Source of the DNA: Cytophagaceae bacterium
Lineage (GTDB): Bacteria; Bacteroidota; Bacteroidia; Flavobacteriales; Flavobacteriaceae
Reading direction: 5' to 3'
DNA length: 64,000 nucleotides
NCBI GenBank assembly: GCA_002710685.1
Contig: PALD01000080.1
Location: 1-64,000, forward strand
The translations under genes were made by a program, and so were the position numbers. The notes below the pieces were generated by a model. It was not told the origin of the DNA, did not search any database, and saw only the letters and a list, made by a program, of their open reading frames with translations. This document shows positions 50,317 to 58,035 of this stretch, piece by piece. Each line of letters begins with the position of its first letter. The first letter of the stretch is position 1.

Positions 50317-52175
50317 CGCGTTTCAAATTTCCTTTCCAGTTCTTCTACACTTATGGTCACAAAGGTAGGCCTATTAAAGGGGGAAAGCATGGGTTCTTTA
50401 CAGGCAAAAAGCTTATTTAACAAATATTCACATGAGGCCGCATCCAGTTTTTCACCATTGCGTATCGCCATGCTCCCGGCCATGCTCCTGGCCAGTAAAT
50501 CCACTTGAGAAAACCCGGCACCCGGCACCTCGCGCTCCACATCGGCAAGCAGTTGCTCAAGCACCCTGTGGCTTTCATTTTCACCCATACCCATGGGCAG
50601 GCCGGTAATCTCCAGTGTATCATCATCTACCGCATCAAATATAAAACCCGTGTTCTCAAGGGTTTCTTTTAATTGAAGCAGGAGGTGTATCTCTTTTTTA
50701 GAAAAGTCAAACCGTAACGGGAACAGCAACTGCTGGCTCACAGATTCTTTTACCGTTATGTTCTTCAATAGATCTTCATACAAGATGCGCTGGTGCGCCT
50801 TGTTCTGGTCAATGATGACCATGCCGCTCTTTATGGTACCCACGAGAAATTTATTGTGCAGTTGATAACAGTTTGCTTCCGCGGAAGCGCCACCTTCATC
50901 AAACATGCCCCCAGCAGGGTCCTCGCTTTCTATCTCTACCCGGCTAAAGGAATCATCAGCCCTGCCGCCATGGTTATCCAGGCCCGCATACAGGTTTTCC
51001 CATCCTGCGGCGCTCTTTTTTTCATAGTGCACCCTGCTGGATACTGAAATCCTGCCAGTATTGTTTTCCTTAAACGGATTAAAATCACGGTCCACTTCAA
51101 CCTGTGGAGTCTCTGCCTGCCTATGTTTGTAAGCATAGGGGGTGTCAAGCCCGGGTTCACGGTCAAAATCAAGCACGGGGGCGATGTTAAACTGCCCCAG
51201 GCTGTGTTTTACCGCCGCGCGCAACAAGGTGTAGATTGAATGTTCATCTTCAAACTTGACCTCGGTCTTTGTGGGGTGGATATTGATGTCTATGGTCTGT
51301 GGGTCTACTTCCAGGTATAAAAAGTAACTCGCACGGGCCCTATCGGGCAGGAGGCCATCAAATGCCGAAGCAACAGCATGATGCAGGTATGAATGTTTGA
51401 TGAACCTATCGTTCACAAAGAAATATTGTTCTCCTTTGGTTTTTTTGGCAAATTCCGGTTTTATGATAAACCCCTTGATCTTTACAATCCCGGTCTCCTC
51501 TTCTACAGGTACCAGTTTTTCATTTGTCTTTGAACCAAAAACATTGACTATGCGCTGCCGCTTGTTGGACTGTGGTAAGTTGAACAATTCCCCCTCGTTG
51601 TGGTACATCACAAATGTGATTTGCTCATGGGCAAGCGCGACCCGGTGAAACTCATCAATGATATGGCGCATCTCCACACTGTCAGACTTTAAAAAATTAC
51701 GCCTTGCCGGAATGTTGAAAAAAAGGTTTTTAACCGCAATTGAAGTTCCTGCGGGTGTTGCCACGATATCCTGTGACTTTATGATACTGCCCTCGATCTC
51801 TATACAGCTGCCCACATCCTCACCCTGCTGCCGGGTCTTGAGGTCAACATGGGCAACGGCGGCAATTGATGCCAGTGCCTCCCCCCTAAAGCCCTTGGTG
51901 TGCAGTGCAAAAAGATCTTCTGCGTTCTTGATTTTTGAAGTGGCATGGCGTTCAAAGCTCAAGCGGGCATCAGTAGGGCTCATGCCCTTGCCATCATCAA
52001 TGACCTGTATGAGCGTCTTGCCACTATCTTTGATGATGAGCTTTATTGTCGCCGCCCCAGCGTCAATGGCGTTCTCTAGCAGTTCCTTGACCACGGATGC
52101 GGGTCGCTGCACGACTTCGCCCGCGGCGATTTGATTTGCAACATGGTCTGGTAAAAGCTTTATGATATCTGCCAT
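50313..52175 (-). CDS. mutL: DNA mismatch repair protein MutL
   Basis: A 620-aa mismatch-repair ATPase that links MutS to downstream factors. The N-terminal GHKL domain has ELLENAIDAGA, VIDDGKGM, RHATSKI and TKGFRGEALAS, all intact (about residues 30-105). The C-terminal dimerisation domain is present, but the endonuclease motif is not: the DQHAx2Ex4E box reads DQNKAHQRILYE, and the CPHGRP-type zinc motif reads SPFNRPT. The protein is therefore probably not a nickase. It is followed by two rhomboids and an EEP phosphatase in a tightly overlapping chain, and preceded by a 94-aa membrane protein. A palindrome copy encodes ASAEA. Confidence 0.92.
   Translation of the reverse strand: MADIIKLLPDHVANQIAAGEVVQRPASVVKELLENAIDAGAATIKLIIKDSGKTLIQVIDDGKGMSPTDARLSFERHATSKIKNAEDLFALHTKGFRGEALASIAAVAHVDLKTRQQGEDVGSCIEIEGSIIKSQDIVATPAGTSIAVKNLFFNIPARRNFLKSDSVEMRHIIDEFHRVALAHEQITFVMYHNEGELFNLPQSNKRQRIVNVFGSKTNEKLVPVEEETGIVKIKGFIIKPEFAKKTKGEQYFFVNDRFIKHSYLHHAVASAFDGLLPDRARASYFLYLEVDPQTIDINIHPTKTEVKFEDEHSIYTLLRAAVKHSLGQFNIAPVLDFDREPGLDTPYAYKHRQAETPQVEVDRDFNPFKENNTGRISVSSRVHYEKKSAAGWENLYAGLDNHGGRADDSFSRVEIESEDPAGGMFDEGGASAEANCYQLHNKFLVGTIKSGMVIIDQNKAHQRILYEDLLKNITVKESVSQQLLFPLRFDFSKKEIHLLLQLKETLENTGFIFDAVDDDTLEITGLPMGMGENESHRVLEQLLADVEREVPGAGFSQVDLLARSMAGSMAIRNGEKLDAASCEYLLNKLFACKEPMLSPFNRPTFVTISVEELERKFETR
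50875..50888. repeat. Dispersed palindrome family: GCTTCCGCGGAAGC
   Basis: Perfect 14-bp palindrome in mutL with TCC/GGA replacing TTC/GAA on both arms, encoding ASAEA. Confidence 0.55.
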
Positions 52176-52460
52176 TTATCTTGCTTGCGTGAATAATGAT
52201 AGGTCAAAGTCTATCATAAAAAGAAACGCAAAAATAAGAAGCAAAACTATAAAAAGGATACGGCGATTGGCTTTTTGATCGGGATTGTTCTTGTAATCGT
52301 CCCAGGCTGTGTTCAATTTATTCTTGATCCCTTTATTTTCAAGGGTGGCCCGGCGATAACCATCAAATTTATGGGACATTTTAAATGGACTGCCCTCGCC
52401 CTTGTAATATCTAGGGCTGTAATCAAATTGCTTGTTCTTTCTTGTTTTTAAAATTCCCAT
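52176..52460 (-). CDS. Small C-terminally anchored membrane protein
   Basis: A 94-aa protein: a basic, polar N-terminal half (MGILKTRKNKQFDYSPRYYK, FKMSHKFDGYRRATLENKGI) followed by one transmembrane helix (ILFIVLLLIFAFLFMIDFDL, about residues 68-87) close to the C terminus. Homologues in Flavobacteria are, from memory, sometimes labelled riboflavin synthase subunit beta, probably by carry-over from neighbouring ribH; nothing here supports that. Its stop directly abuts the mutL start, so it is co-transcribed with mutL and the rhomboids. A TAAATTTG box lies 17 nt upstream of its start. Function unknown. Confidence 0.7.
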   Translation of the reverse strand: MGILKTRKNKQFDYSPRYYKGEGSPFKMSHKFDGYRRATLENKGIKNKLNTAWDDYKNNPDQKANRRILFIVLLLIFAFLFMIDFDLSLFTQAR

Positions 52461-52476
52461 AACGATAGCCTCTTTT

Positions 52477-52484
52477 CAAATTTA
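52477..52484 (-). promoter_or_regulatory. -7 box (TAAATTTG) before the 94-aa gene and mutL chain
   Basis: Reads TAAATTTG on the minus strand, 16 bases upstream of the 94-aa start codon. Likely promoter of the five-gene chain that includes mutL. Confidence 0.5.
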
Positions 52485-52563
52485 ATAATTTAAAATTGGA
52501 TACATGATCCATTTATGGATATAGCAAACTCCTTGCCGTTTTCTTTCAATGGATCTGAGAATA

Positions 52564-52580
52564 TTTCGCTTTAAGCGAAA
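52564..52580. repeat. Dispersed palindrome family: TTTCGCTT-T-AAGCGAAA
   Basis: 17-bp palindrome with one central base, 7 nt after the ribH stop. No U tract follows on the minus strand, so it is not a standard terminator. Confidence 0.55.
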
Positions 52581-52586
52581 AAAGGA

Positions 52587-53087
52587 CTACTCTTTGTAGA
52601 ATCTTGCATCCCTGCGCAACTGGGCCATCTTTATGGCGGCTATGGCTGCTTCTGTACCCTTGTTGCCGTGCTTGCCACCGCTGCGGTCCACGGCCTGCTG
52701 CATGTTATTGTCAGTGAGGACACAAAAGATGACGGGGATGTCATTTTGAACATTGAGGTCCTTGATGCCCTGGGTCACGCCCCCGCAAACAAAGTCAAAA
52801 TGCTTGGTTTGCCCTTGTATCACACTGCCCACGGCAATAATTGCGTCGAGCATGTCAAAGGATTCCTGCATCTTCTTGCAGCCGTAAATGAGTTCAAAAC
52901 TTCCCGGGACGTTCCACCGGACGATGTTTTCCTTGATTGCGCCGCAGTCAATAAAAGCGTCAAAGGCACCCTGGAAAAGGCCTTGTGTGATTTCGGTGTT
53001 CCACTCTGAAACAACAATCCCAAACCGAAATTCCTTCGCGTTTGGGATTGTGTCTTTATCGTAAGCCGACAAGTTTGTTGTGGCCAT
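52587..53087 (-). CDS. ribH: 6,7-dimethyl-8-ribityllumazine synthase
   Basis: Condenses 5-amino-6-ribitylamino-uracil with dihydroxybutanone phosphate in riboflavin synthesis. The 166-aa length is typical. Motifs are VSEWNTEITQGLFQGAFDAF, NVPGSFELIYGCKK, AIIAVGSVIQGQTKHFDFVC with the conserved histidine, and PVIFCVLTDNNMQQAVDRSG. It lies 18 nt after the YfgM-like gene on the same strand, so the two are probably co-transcribed. No other rib genes are in the window. Confidence 0.95.
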   Translation of the reverse strand: MATTNLSAYDKDTIPNAKEFRFGIVVSEWNTEITQGLFQGAFDAFIDCGAIKENIVRWNVPGSFELIYGCKKMQESFDMLDAIIAVGSVIQGQTKHFDFVCGGVTQGIKDLNVQNDIPVIFCVLTDNNMQQAVDRSGGKHGNKGTEAAIAAIKMAQLRRDARFYKE

Positions 53088-53105
53088 GTGCGTATGTTTT
53101 TTAAA

Positions 53106-53867
53106 TTACTGGCTTACCATACCAAGGTAAAGTTCAGCTTCTCCTGCTTCTGTAGATTTGGGATATTTCTCCTTGATTTCCTTCAGGAAACCTGCTGCTT
53201 TATCCTTTTGCCCCAGCTCTATGGCTACCATGCTCGCCTTGAACAAAAACCTGGGCGCGGTAAAATCGTTGTCCTGCATTTTGGCGGCAGCCGCATAATA
53301 ATCAAGAGCTTCATCCAGCTGGTCAAGCTGTGCAAATGCATCACCTATGCCCCCTTTGGCAAGTGGGCCCAGCATCTCATCATCACTTTCAAAATCTTCT
53401 AGTTGATCTATGGCCTGCTTGTACTGGTTCATGTTAAGGTATGCCATTCCTGCATAATAATGAGCCAGGTTAGCTGATTGTGTGCCGCCGTAGCTGTCTA
53501 TGATGTCAAGAAAACCATACTTGCCCTCGCCTCCATTAAGTGCCAGGTTGAACAATGAATCTTTTTGTGCAGCACCGGCAATTGCCTCGTTAAAATAGTT
53601 CTGTGCTTGATACATCTCATTGCTGGCCTCGATATTCTTGGGCTCTTGGATGAATTTTTTGTAACCCAGGTATCCCAGGACACCTATGATCACGATACCT
53701 ATAAAGATCAAAAGGTATTTCCAGTTGCCTTCTACCCAGGCTTCTGTTCTACTGGCGCCTTCATCTAAGGTGTCAAATACTTCTGCCGTCGTGCTCTCAT
53801 CGTGCTCTTCAACTTCTTTTTCTACCTTTGTTTTTGGCTTGTAACCCCTTTTCTTATATGTGGCCAT
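53106..53867 (-). CDS. YfgM-like TPR membrane protein
   Basis: A 253-aa protein with a basic N-terminal region (MATYKKRGYKPKTKVEKEVE), one transmembrane helix (YLLIFIGIVIIGVLGYLGY, about residues 51-70) and a periplasmic TPR array (about 80-245), including NLAHYYAGMAYLNMNQYKQA and PRFLFKASMVAIELGQKDKA. This is the layout of YfgM/ancillary SecYEG-chaperone proteins and of some cytochrome-biogenesis TPR proteins. The exact role is not known here. It is upstream of ribH in the same unit and begins after a TATTTTTG box. Confidence 0.8.
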   Translation of the reverse strand: MATYKKRGYKPKTKVEKEVEEHDESTTAEVFDTLDEGASRTEAWVEGNWKYLLIFIGIVIIGVLGYLGYKKFIQEPKNIEASNEMYQAQNYFNEAIAGAAQKDSLFNLALNGGEGKYGFLDIIDSYGGTQSANLAHYYAGMAYLNMNQYKQAIDQLEDFESDDEMLGPLAKGGIGDAFAQLDQLDEALDYYAAAAKMQDNDFTAPRFLFKASMVAIELGQKDKAAGFLKEIKEKYPKSTEAGEAELYLGMVSQ

Positions 53868-53887
53868 GCTTTAAATTTTGTTGCGCG

Positions 53888-53895
53888 CAAAAATA
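53888..53895 (-). promoter_or_regulatory. -7 box (TATTTTTG) before the YfgM-like gene
   Basis: Reads TATTTTTG on the minus strand, 20 bases ahead of the start codon. A TTG occurs upstream but at only 11 nt, not the usual distance. Confidence 0.45.
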
Positions 53896-54017
53896 AAATT
53901 TTTATTCAAATCTAAAAGGGTATCATTTTGTTATTTTTCGATAATTTGCGATGAAACCCATATAATTTCAACTGTCTTACTACAAGGATTATAGCAATTT
54001 TATGAAGCTAACGCTCA

Positions 54018-55097
54018 ATGATTTTAAAGTCACTTTCCCTTATTAATTATAAAAATATTGTCTCGCAAGCGTATGATCTTGATGCAAAGATCAACTGTTT
54101 TGTGGGCAACAATGGGGTGGGCAAGACCAATATTCTCGATGCCATCTACCATCTATCCTTTGGCAAGAGCTATTTTAACCCCATAACCGTACAGAACATC
54201 AACCACGAGGCAGATTTTTTTGTGCTTGAGGGGCTGTATGAAAAGGCAGGAAGGGAAGAAAAAGTAATTGTGAGCGCAAAGCGCGGTGCAAAAAAAGTAA
54301 TCAAACGCAATGGCAAGGCCTATGAGCGGTTTTCAGAACATATAGGCTTTCTCCCGCTGGTGATCATCTCCCCGGCAGACAGGGACCTTATCATTGAGGG
54401 CAGTGAGACGCGCCGCAAGTTCATGGACGGGGTAATCTCACAAAGTGACAAGGGGTATCTCAATGACCTTATCAATTATGGCAAGGTCCTGTCACAGCGC
54501 AATGCCCTGCTCAAATATTTTACGGCAAACCATACCTTTGACCAAAGCACGCTCAATATTTACAATGAGCAGATGACCGCCCTGGGAGTCAGGATTTATG
54601 CCAAACGAGAAGAATTCCTAAAACAGTTTGCCCCCATTTTTCAAGAACGCTATGCCTATATAAGTGGCGGCAAGGAAGAGGTAAGGCTCAAATATAAAAG
54701 CCAGCTGCACGACAAACCGTTAAGCGAGCTCTTTAAAGAAAACCTGCAAAAGGACCGTGCCCTGCAATACACCACGGTAGGGGTGCATAAAGATGACCTA
54801 AGCTTTAAGATCGAGGGGCATGCCGTGAAGAAATTTGGCAGTCAAGGACAACAAAAATCTTATCTCATCGCTTTAAAACTAGCACAGTTTGACTTTATTA
54901 AAAAAGCCGGTGGCACCTCGCCCCTGCTCCTGCTGGACGATATCTTTGACAAACTTGATGAAAGCCGGGTAACACAGATTGTTTCCTTGGTCAATGACGA
55001 GAATTTTGGACAACTTTTCATAAGCGATACACACCCGGAGCGCACCGGGGACATCGTCAAGAAGATACACCAATCCTCAAAAATATTCACATTATGA
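54018..55097 (+). CDS. recF: DNA replication/repair protein RecF
   Basis: A 359-aa SMC-like ATPase that loads RecA at gaps. It starts [14 protein letters not shown]. The Walker [16 protein letters not shown] lies at about residues 29-43, the signature [18 protein letters not shown] at about 273-290 and the Walker [13 protein letters not shown] at about 300-311, followed by [11 protein letters not shown]. The length fits the family. The downstream lipoprotein gene overlaps by 4 nt (ATGA), and that in turn overlaps the DUF721 gene by 4 nt. The recF-DUF721 pairing with replication-related DciA-like proteins is known in bacteria. Confidence 0.95.
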   Translation: MILKSLSLINYKNIVSQAYDLDAKINCFVGNNGVGKTNILDAIYHLSFGKSYFNPITVQNINHEADFFVLEGLYEKAGREEKVIVSAKRGAKKVIKRNGKAYERFSEHIGFLPLVIISPADRDLIIEGSETRRKFMDGVISQSDKGYLNDLINYGKVLSQRNALLKYFTANHTFDQSTLNIYNEQMTALGVRIYAKREEFLKQFAPIFQERYAYISGGKEEVRLKYKSQLHDKPLSELFKENLQKDRALQYTTVGVHKDDLSFKIEGHAVKKFGSQGQQKSYLIALKLAQFDFIKKAGGTSPLLLLDDIFDKLDESRVTQIVSLVNDENFGQLFISDTHPERTGDIVKKIHQSSKIFTL

Positions 55098-55513
55098 AAA
55101 AAGGGATACTCGTCCTTATGCTTATAGCTTTAAGCTGTACAGAGAAAGATCCTGCATCCATGATACCACACCTCACGGGTTACTGGGAGATTGAAGAAGT
55201 GGTTAAGCCTGGCGGCGAAAGGATTCAATTTGAGATCAATGAAACCATTGATTATATTAAAATAGATGACAGTACAGGTTTTAGGGCCAAGCTAAAACCA
55301 CAATTTGACGGAAGCTTCAAGACCAATGAAAACAAGGAAAACCTCAAAGTGGAAGTCAAAGAAGATAGTTTGAAGTTATTGTACTCAACACCTTACAACA
55401 AGTGGACAGAGACCGTGCTCTATGCTGATGAGAATAAACTTGAAGTACTAAACAACAGGAATATAAAATACGTTTATAAAAAATACATCCCGCTCAACAA
55501 TCCCACAAAATGA
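55094..55513 (+). CDS. Lipocalin-like lipoprotein
   Basis: A 139-aa predicted lipoprotein: [15 protein letters not shown] gives a lipobox LSC with the acylated cysteine at residue 15. The mature domain starts [20 protein letters not shown], then several strands, as in small lipocalin-like proteins with the GYW start. Function is unknown. It is sandwiched between recF and the DUF721 gene with 4-nt overlaps at both ends, so its synthesis is probably coupled to them, although an envelope role for a lipoprotein does not obviously connect with DNA repair. Confidence 0.72.
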   Translation: MKKGILVLMLIALSCTEKDPASMIPHLTGYWEIEEVVKPGGERIQFEINETIDYIKIDDSTGFRAKLKPQFDGSFKTNENKENLKVEVKEDSLKLLYSTPYNKWTETVLYADENKLEVLNNRNIKYVYKKYIPLNNPTK

Positions 55514-55806
55514 CAAAAAGAGACGCTGATCCCATATCACTTAAAGATGCCCTAAGCGGTTTTGTTAACAAGAACAAGCTGCAAAAAGGCCTTGACAAGG
55601 TAAGTGCAGAAGAAGCCTGGAGAAATATCATGGGGCCCGCCATTGCAAAATATACCGAGCAGGTAAAACTGGATGGCAATCGGCTCATTGTGCGTTTAAA
55701 CTCATCAGTCCTGCGCGAAGAACTGGGTTATGGCAAAGAGAAGATAATCGCTAACCTCAATGAAGAGATGGGGCGGGAAGTGATAAAGACCTTATTGCTT
55801 AGATAA
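55510..55806 (+). CDS. DUF721 domain protein (DciA-like)
   Basis: A 98-aa protein of the DUF721 family, related to DciA, the helicase-operator protein that replaces DnaC in many bacteria. It has the typical EEAWRNIMGPAIAKYTEQVK segment (about residues 36-55), LDGNRLIVRLNSSVLREEL, and the end KEKIIANLNEEMGREVIKTL. It is downstream of recF in an overlapping three-gene unit and is followed by a strong terminator. Whether it loads the replicative helicase in this organism is inference. Confidence 0.85.
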   Translation: MTKRDADPISLKDALSGFVNKNKLQKGLDKVSAEEAWRNIMGPAIAKYTEQVKLDGNRLIVRLNSSVLREELGYGKEKIIANLNEEMGREVIKTLLLR

Positions 55807-55807
55807 A

Positions 55808-55834
55808 AAAACCACGCCCTGGGCGTGGTTTTCT
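55808..55834. terminator. Bidirectional terminator between DUF721 gene and ndk
   Basis: Hairpin AAAACCACGCC / GGCGTGGTTTT (55808-55818 with 55822-55832), with a CTG loop. A-rich and T-rich flanks serve both strands. Confidence 0.82.
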
Positions 55835-55857
55835 ATATAAATCATGTTGAAAAAAGT

Positions 55858-56277
55858 TTAGAACTGCTCCCTTCCGGCAAAATGGAAGTTGCTTTCTATT
55901 TCAGCATTCTCATCGCTATCGCTACCATGCACCGCGTTTTCACCCACTGATTTAGCATACATTTTACGTATGGTTCCCTCAGCAGCATCAGCAGGGTTAG
56001 TGGCCCCTATCAACGTGCGGAAATCCTCAACGGCATTTTCCTTTTCAAGCACTGCGGCCACGATGGGGCCACGCGTCATAAATTCCACAAGCTCGCCAAA
56101 GAAAGGACGCTCCTTGTGCACTGCATAAAAAGTCTCGGCATCGCGCTGGCTCAGCTGGGTCAATTTCATCGCCACGATCTTAAAGCCCGAAGCGTTTATT
56201 TTTTCCAGGATTGCTCCTATGTGCCCAGCCTCCACGGCATCAGGCTTAATCATTGTAAAAGTTCTGTTTGTTGCCAT
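55858..56277 (-). CDS. ndk: Nucleoside diphosphate kinase
   Basis: A 139-aa enzyme that balances nucleoside triphosphates by phosphate transfer through a histidine. It has [51 protein letters not shown] and the catalytic histidine in [13 protein letters not shown]. The ATG at 56277 ([12 protein letters not shown]) is the family start; the upstream 15 residues are not conserved in the family. The C-terminal FHFAGREQF is typical. A TACTTTTG box lies about 56 nt upstream. Confidence 0.95.
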   Translation of the reverse strand: MATNRTFTMIKPDAVEAGHIGAILEKINASGFKIVAMKLTQLSQRDAETFYAVHKERPFFGELVEFMTRGPIVAAVLEKENAVEDFRTLIGATNPADAAEGTIRKMYAKSVGENAVHGSDSDENAEIESNFHFAGREQF

Positions 56278-56332
56278 TTTTAAGTTTTGGTTCTCGCTCT
56301 TGCGAAAATTTCTCAGTTTCAAAAAATCGGTG

Positions 56333-56340
56333 CAAAAGTA
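56333..56340 (-). promoter_or_regulatory. -7 box (TACTTTTG) before ndk
   Basis: Reads TACTTTTG on the minus strand, 55 bases upstream of the ndk ATG. A TTG lies 28 nt further up, somewhat too far for a -33 element. Confidence 0.45.
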
Positions 56341-56407
56341 ATGCTTTTACATGGAATAGCGAATGAAGCAACCTTTAATTAAGGTAACTGCCGGTATGGT
56401 TATATGG

Positions 56408-56422
56408 CTTTCGCCGAAAGGC
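56408..56422. repeat. Dispersed element CTTTCGCCGAAAGGC
   Basis: Identical to the copy at 38116. It lies between ndk and nrnA, about 27 bases ahead of the nrnA -7 box. Confidence 0.45.
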
Positions 56423-56448
56423 AAACAACAACGAGAAGATATAAATTG

Positions 56449-56456
56449 TATCTTTG
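56449..56456 (+). promoter_or_regulatory. -7 box (TATCTTTG) before nrnA
   Basis: TATCTTTG ends only six bases before the ATG at 56463, so the transcript would be nearly or fully leaderless. The in-frame TTG at 56454 overlaps this box and so is unlikely to be a start. Confidence 0.5.
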
Positions 56457-56462
56457 CACCTT

Positions 56463-57479
56463 ATGAAAAATGCCGAAGCTGATAAGCTAAAAGAGCTGCT
56501 CAACGCTCCTAAAAAAATAGCTATCATACCCCATAAAAACCCAGATGGAGATGCCATGGGCAGTACCCTGGGACTTAGAAGATTCCTTATAAAAAAAGGG
56601 CACGACGCAACGGTTGTGTCCCCCAATGATTACCCAGAATTCCTCAAATGGCTCCCTGATGAAGGTACGGTCATCAAACATGACCTGCAACCAGAAATTG
56701 CGGCAAAGACCATTGAGAATGCTGATTTGATCTTTACGTTAGATTTCAACCACTTCTCGCGTTGTGGTGACCTGCAACCCTTGCTTGAAAAAAGCAGTGC
56801 GCCCTTTATAATGATTGACCATCACCAGCAACCTAATGATTATGCCATGGTGACGTATAGTGATGTATCCATCTGCGCCACCAGCCAGATGGTGTATCAC
56901 GCTCTTGAGGCACTGGGCGGCCTGGACATGATTGATAAGGACATCGCGACCTGCCTCTATACTGGCATCATGACTGATACGGGTTCGTTTAAATTTAGCT
57001 CTACCACGGCCACCACCCACCGGGTCATTGCCCACTTGATAGAACATGGGGCAAACAATACCCAGATTCATGAAGATATATATGATACCAGTAGCCACAA
57101 CCGTTTAAAGCTGCTGGGCGTGGCCTTGAACAACCTGGTCTATCTTAATGAATACAACACCGCCTACATTACACTTGCCCAGGAAGAACTGGATGCAAAC
57201 GGGTTTGAAAAGGGGGACACCGAAGGTTTTGTTAATTATGGACTTTCTCTCAAAGGAGCCCGTATGGCTATTATCTTCATAGAAAACAAACAAGAAGGGA
57301 TCGTCAAGATCTCGCTGCGCAGCAAAGGTGATTTTTCTGTTAATGAATTGTCTCGCAAACACTTTCACGGGGGCGGTCACACCAATGCTGCCGGTGGTAA
57401 GAGCGACCGGTCACTCAAGGATACCGTTGCATATTTTATTAGTATATTACCCCAGTATAAAAAGGCATTGAATGCGTAG
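56463..57479 (+). CDS. nrnA: DHH family phosphoesterase, NrnA-like (oligoribonuclease/pAp phosphatase)
   Basis: A 338-aa DHH-DHHA1 protein that degrades very short RNAs and/or 3'-phosphoadenosine 5'-phosphate. It has IIPHKNPDGDAMGSTLGL near residue 20, FTLDFNHFSRCG, the DHH motif in MIDHHQQPNDY near 118, and the DHHA1 glycine motif in HFHGGGHTNAAGG near 310. The ATG at 56463 is preferred, because the upstream TTG overlaps a -7 box. It overlaps gldI by 8 nt, so the nrnA-gldI-PPIase genes form one unit. Confidence 0.9.
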   Translation: MKNAEADKLKELLNAPKKIAIIPHKNPDGDAMGSTLGLRRFLIKKGHDATVVSPNDYPEFLKWLPDEGTVIKHDLQPEIAAKTIENADLIFTLDFNHFSRCGDLQPLLEKSSAPFIMIDHHQQPNDYAMVTYSDVSICATSQMVYHALEALGGLDMIDKDIATCLYTGIMTDTGSFKFSSTTATTHRVIAHLIEHGANNTQIHEDIYDTSSHNRLKLLGVALNNLVYLNEYNTAYITLAQEELDANGFEKGDTEGFVNYGLSLKGARMAIIFIENKQEGIVKISLRSKGDFSVNELSRKHFHGGGHTNAAGGKSDRSLKDTVAYFISILPQYKKALNA

Positions 57480-58035
57480 AATAACTGTTGCCATAAGTCT
57501 TTTATTAATAATTGTCTCCTGCAAGACAAACCCAGAAGCCAGAAGCCCTATTTCTCACGGTAGCGGTTCATATATCGACCAGAGTATTGAGCGCAATATC
57601 AAGATGAACGAGGCCGAGGAAAAAGCGATTGAAAAAATCATAGCGCAAGATGCCGGTAACAAATACATCGCCTCTCAAAAAGGGTTTTGGTATTACTACA
57701 ATGAGCAGGACACCACAAACCTTGCAAAACCACGCGTGGGGGATATCATTACATTTTCTTACGATTTAAAGACCCTTGATGGAGAGACCATCCTGAGCAG
57801 GGAAAAAATAGGCAAGCAGACCTATCAGGTAGATCAAAGCAATCAAGATTTGATGCCCGGCATACGCGATGGTGTCAAGCTCATGAAACCTGGCGAAACC
57901 GTGACTTTTTTGTTCCCCAGCCATAAAGCTTATGGGTATTATGGCCTCGATGATTTGATAGGCAAGAACTTTCCATTAAAATCAACAGTAACTTTACATA
58001 CATTAGAAAATAAAAACTCAGACGAAAAACTATGA
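57472..58035 (+). CDS. gldI: GldI: gliding motility lipoprotein, FKBP-type peptidyl-prolyl isomerase
   Basis: A 187-aa lipoprotein (MRRITVAISLLLIIVSC, acylated C17) with an FKBP domain in its second half (about 85-180): VGDIITFSYDLKTLDGETIL, LMPGIRDGVKLMKPGETVTF and LFPSHKAYGYYGL. GldI is required for gliding and T9SS function in Flavobacterium johnsoniae, presumably by folding periplasmic or outer membrane components. It overlaps nrnA by 8 nt and the following PPIase gene by 4 nt, an arrangement that couples all three. Confidence 0.88.
   Translation: MRRITVAISLLLIIVSCKTNPEARSPISHGSGSYIDQSIERNIKMNEAEEKAIEKIIAQDAGNKYIASQKGFWYYYNEQDTTNLAKPRVGDIITFSYDLKTLDGETILSREKIGKQTYQVDQSNQDLMPGIRDGVKLMKPGETVTFLFPSHKAYGYYGLDDLIGKNFPLKSTVTLHTLENKNSDEKL

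Larger units (their letters stand above)
56278..56462. other. Divergent ndk/nrnA intergenic region
   Basis: 185 bases containing the TACTTTTG box for ndk, the TATCTTTG box for nrnA and a CTTTCGCCGAAAGGC element. No other gene or RNA is seen. Confidence 0.6.

Noticed and set aside
52176..52460. Riboflavin synthase subunit beta, as similar genes are sometimes labelled
   Set aside because: The sequence is a small tail-anchored membrane protein with no lumazine-synthase motifs; the real ribH is at 52587-53087.
52564..52580. Terminator after ribH
   Set aside because: The palindrome is not followed by a U tract on the minus strand and matches the dispersed family, so it is listed as a repeat.
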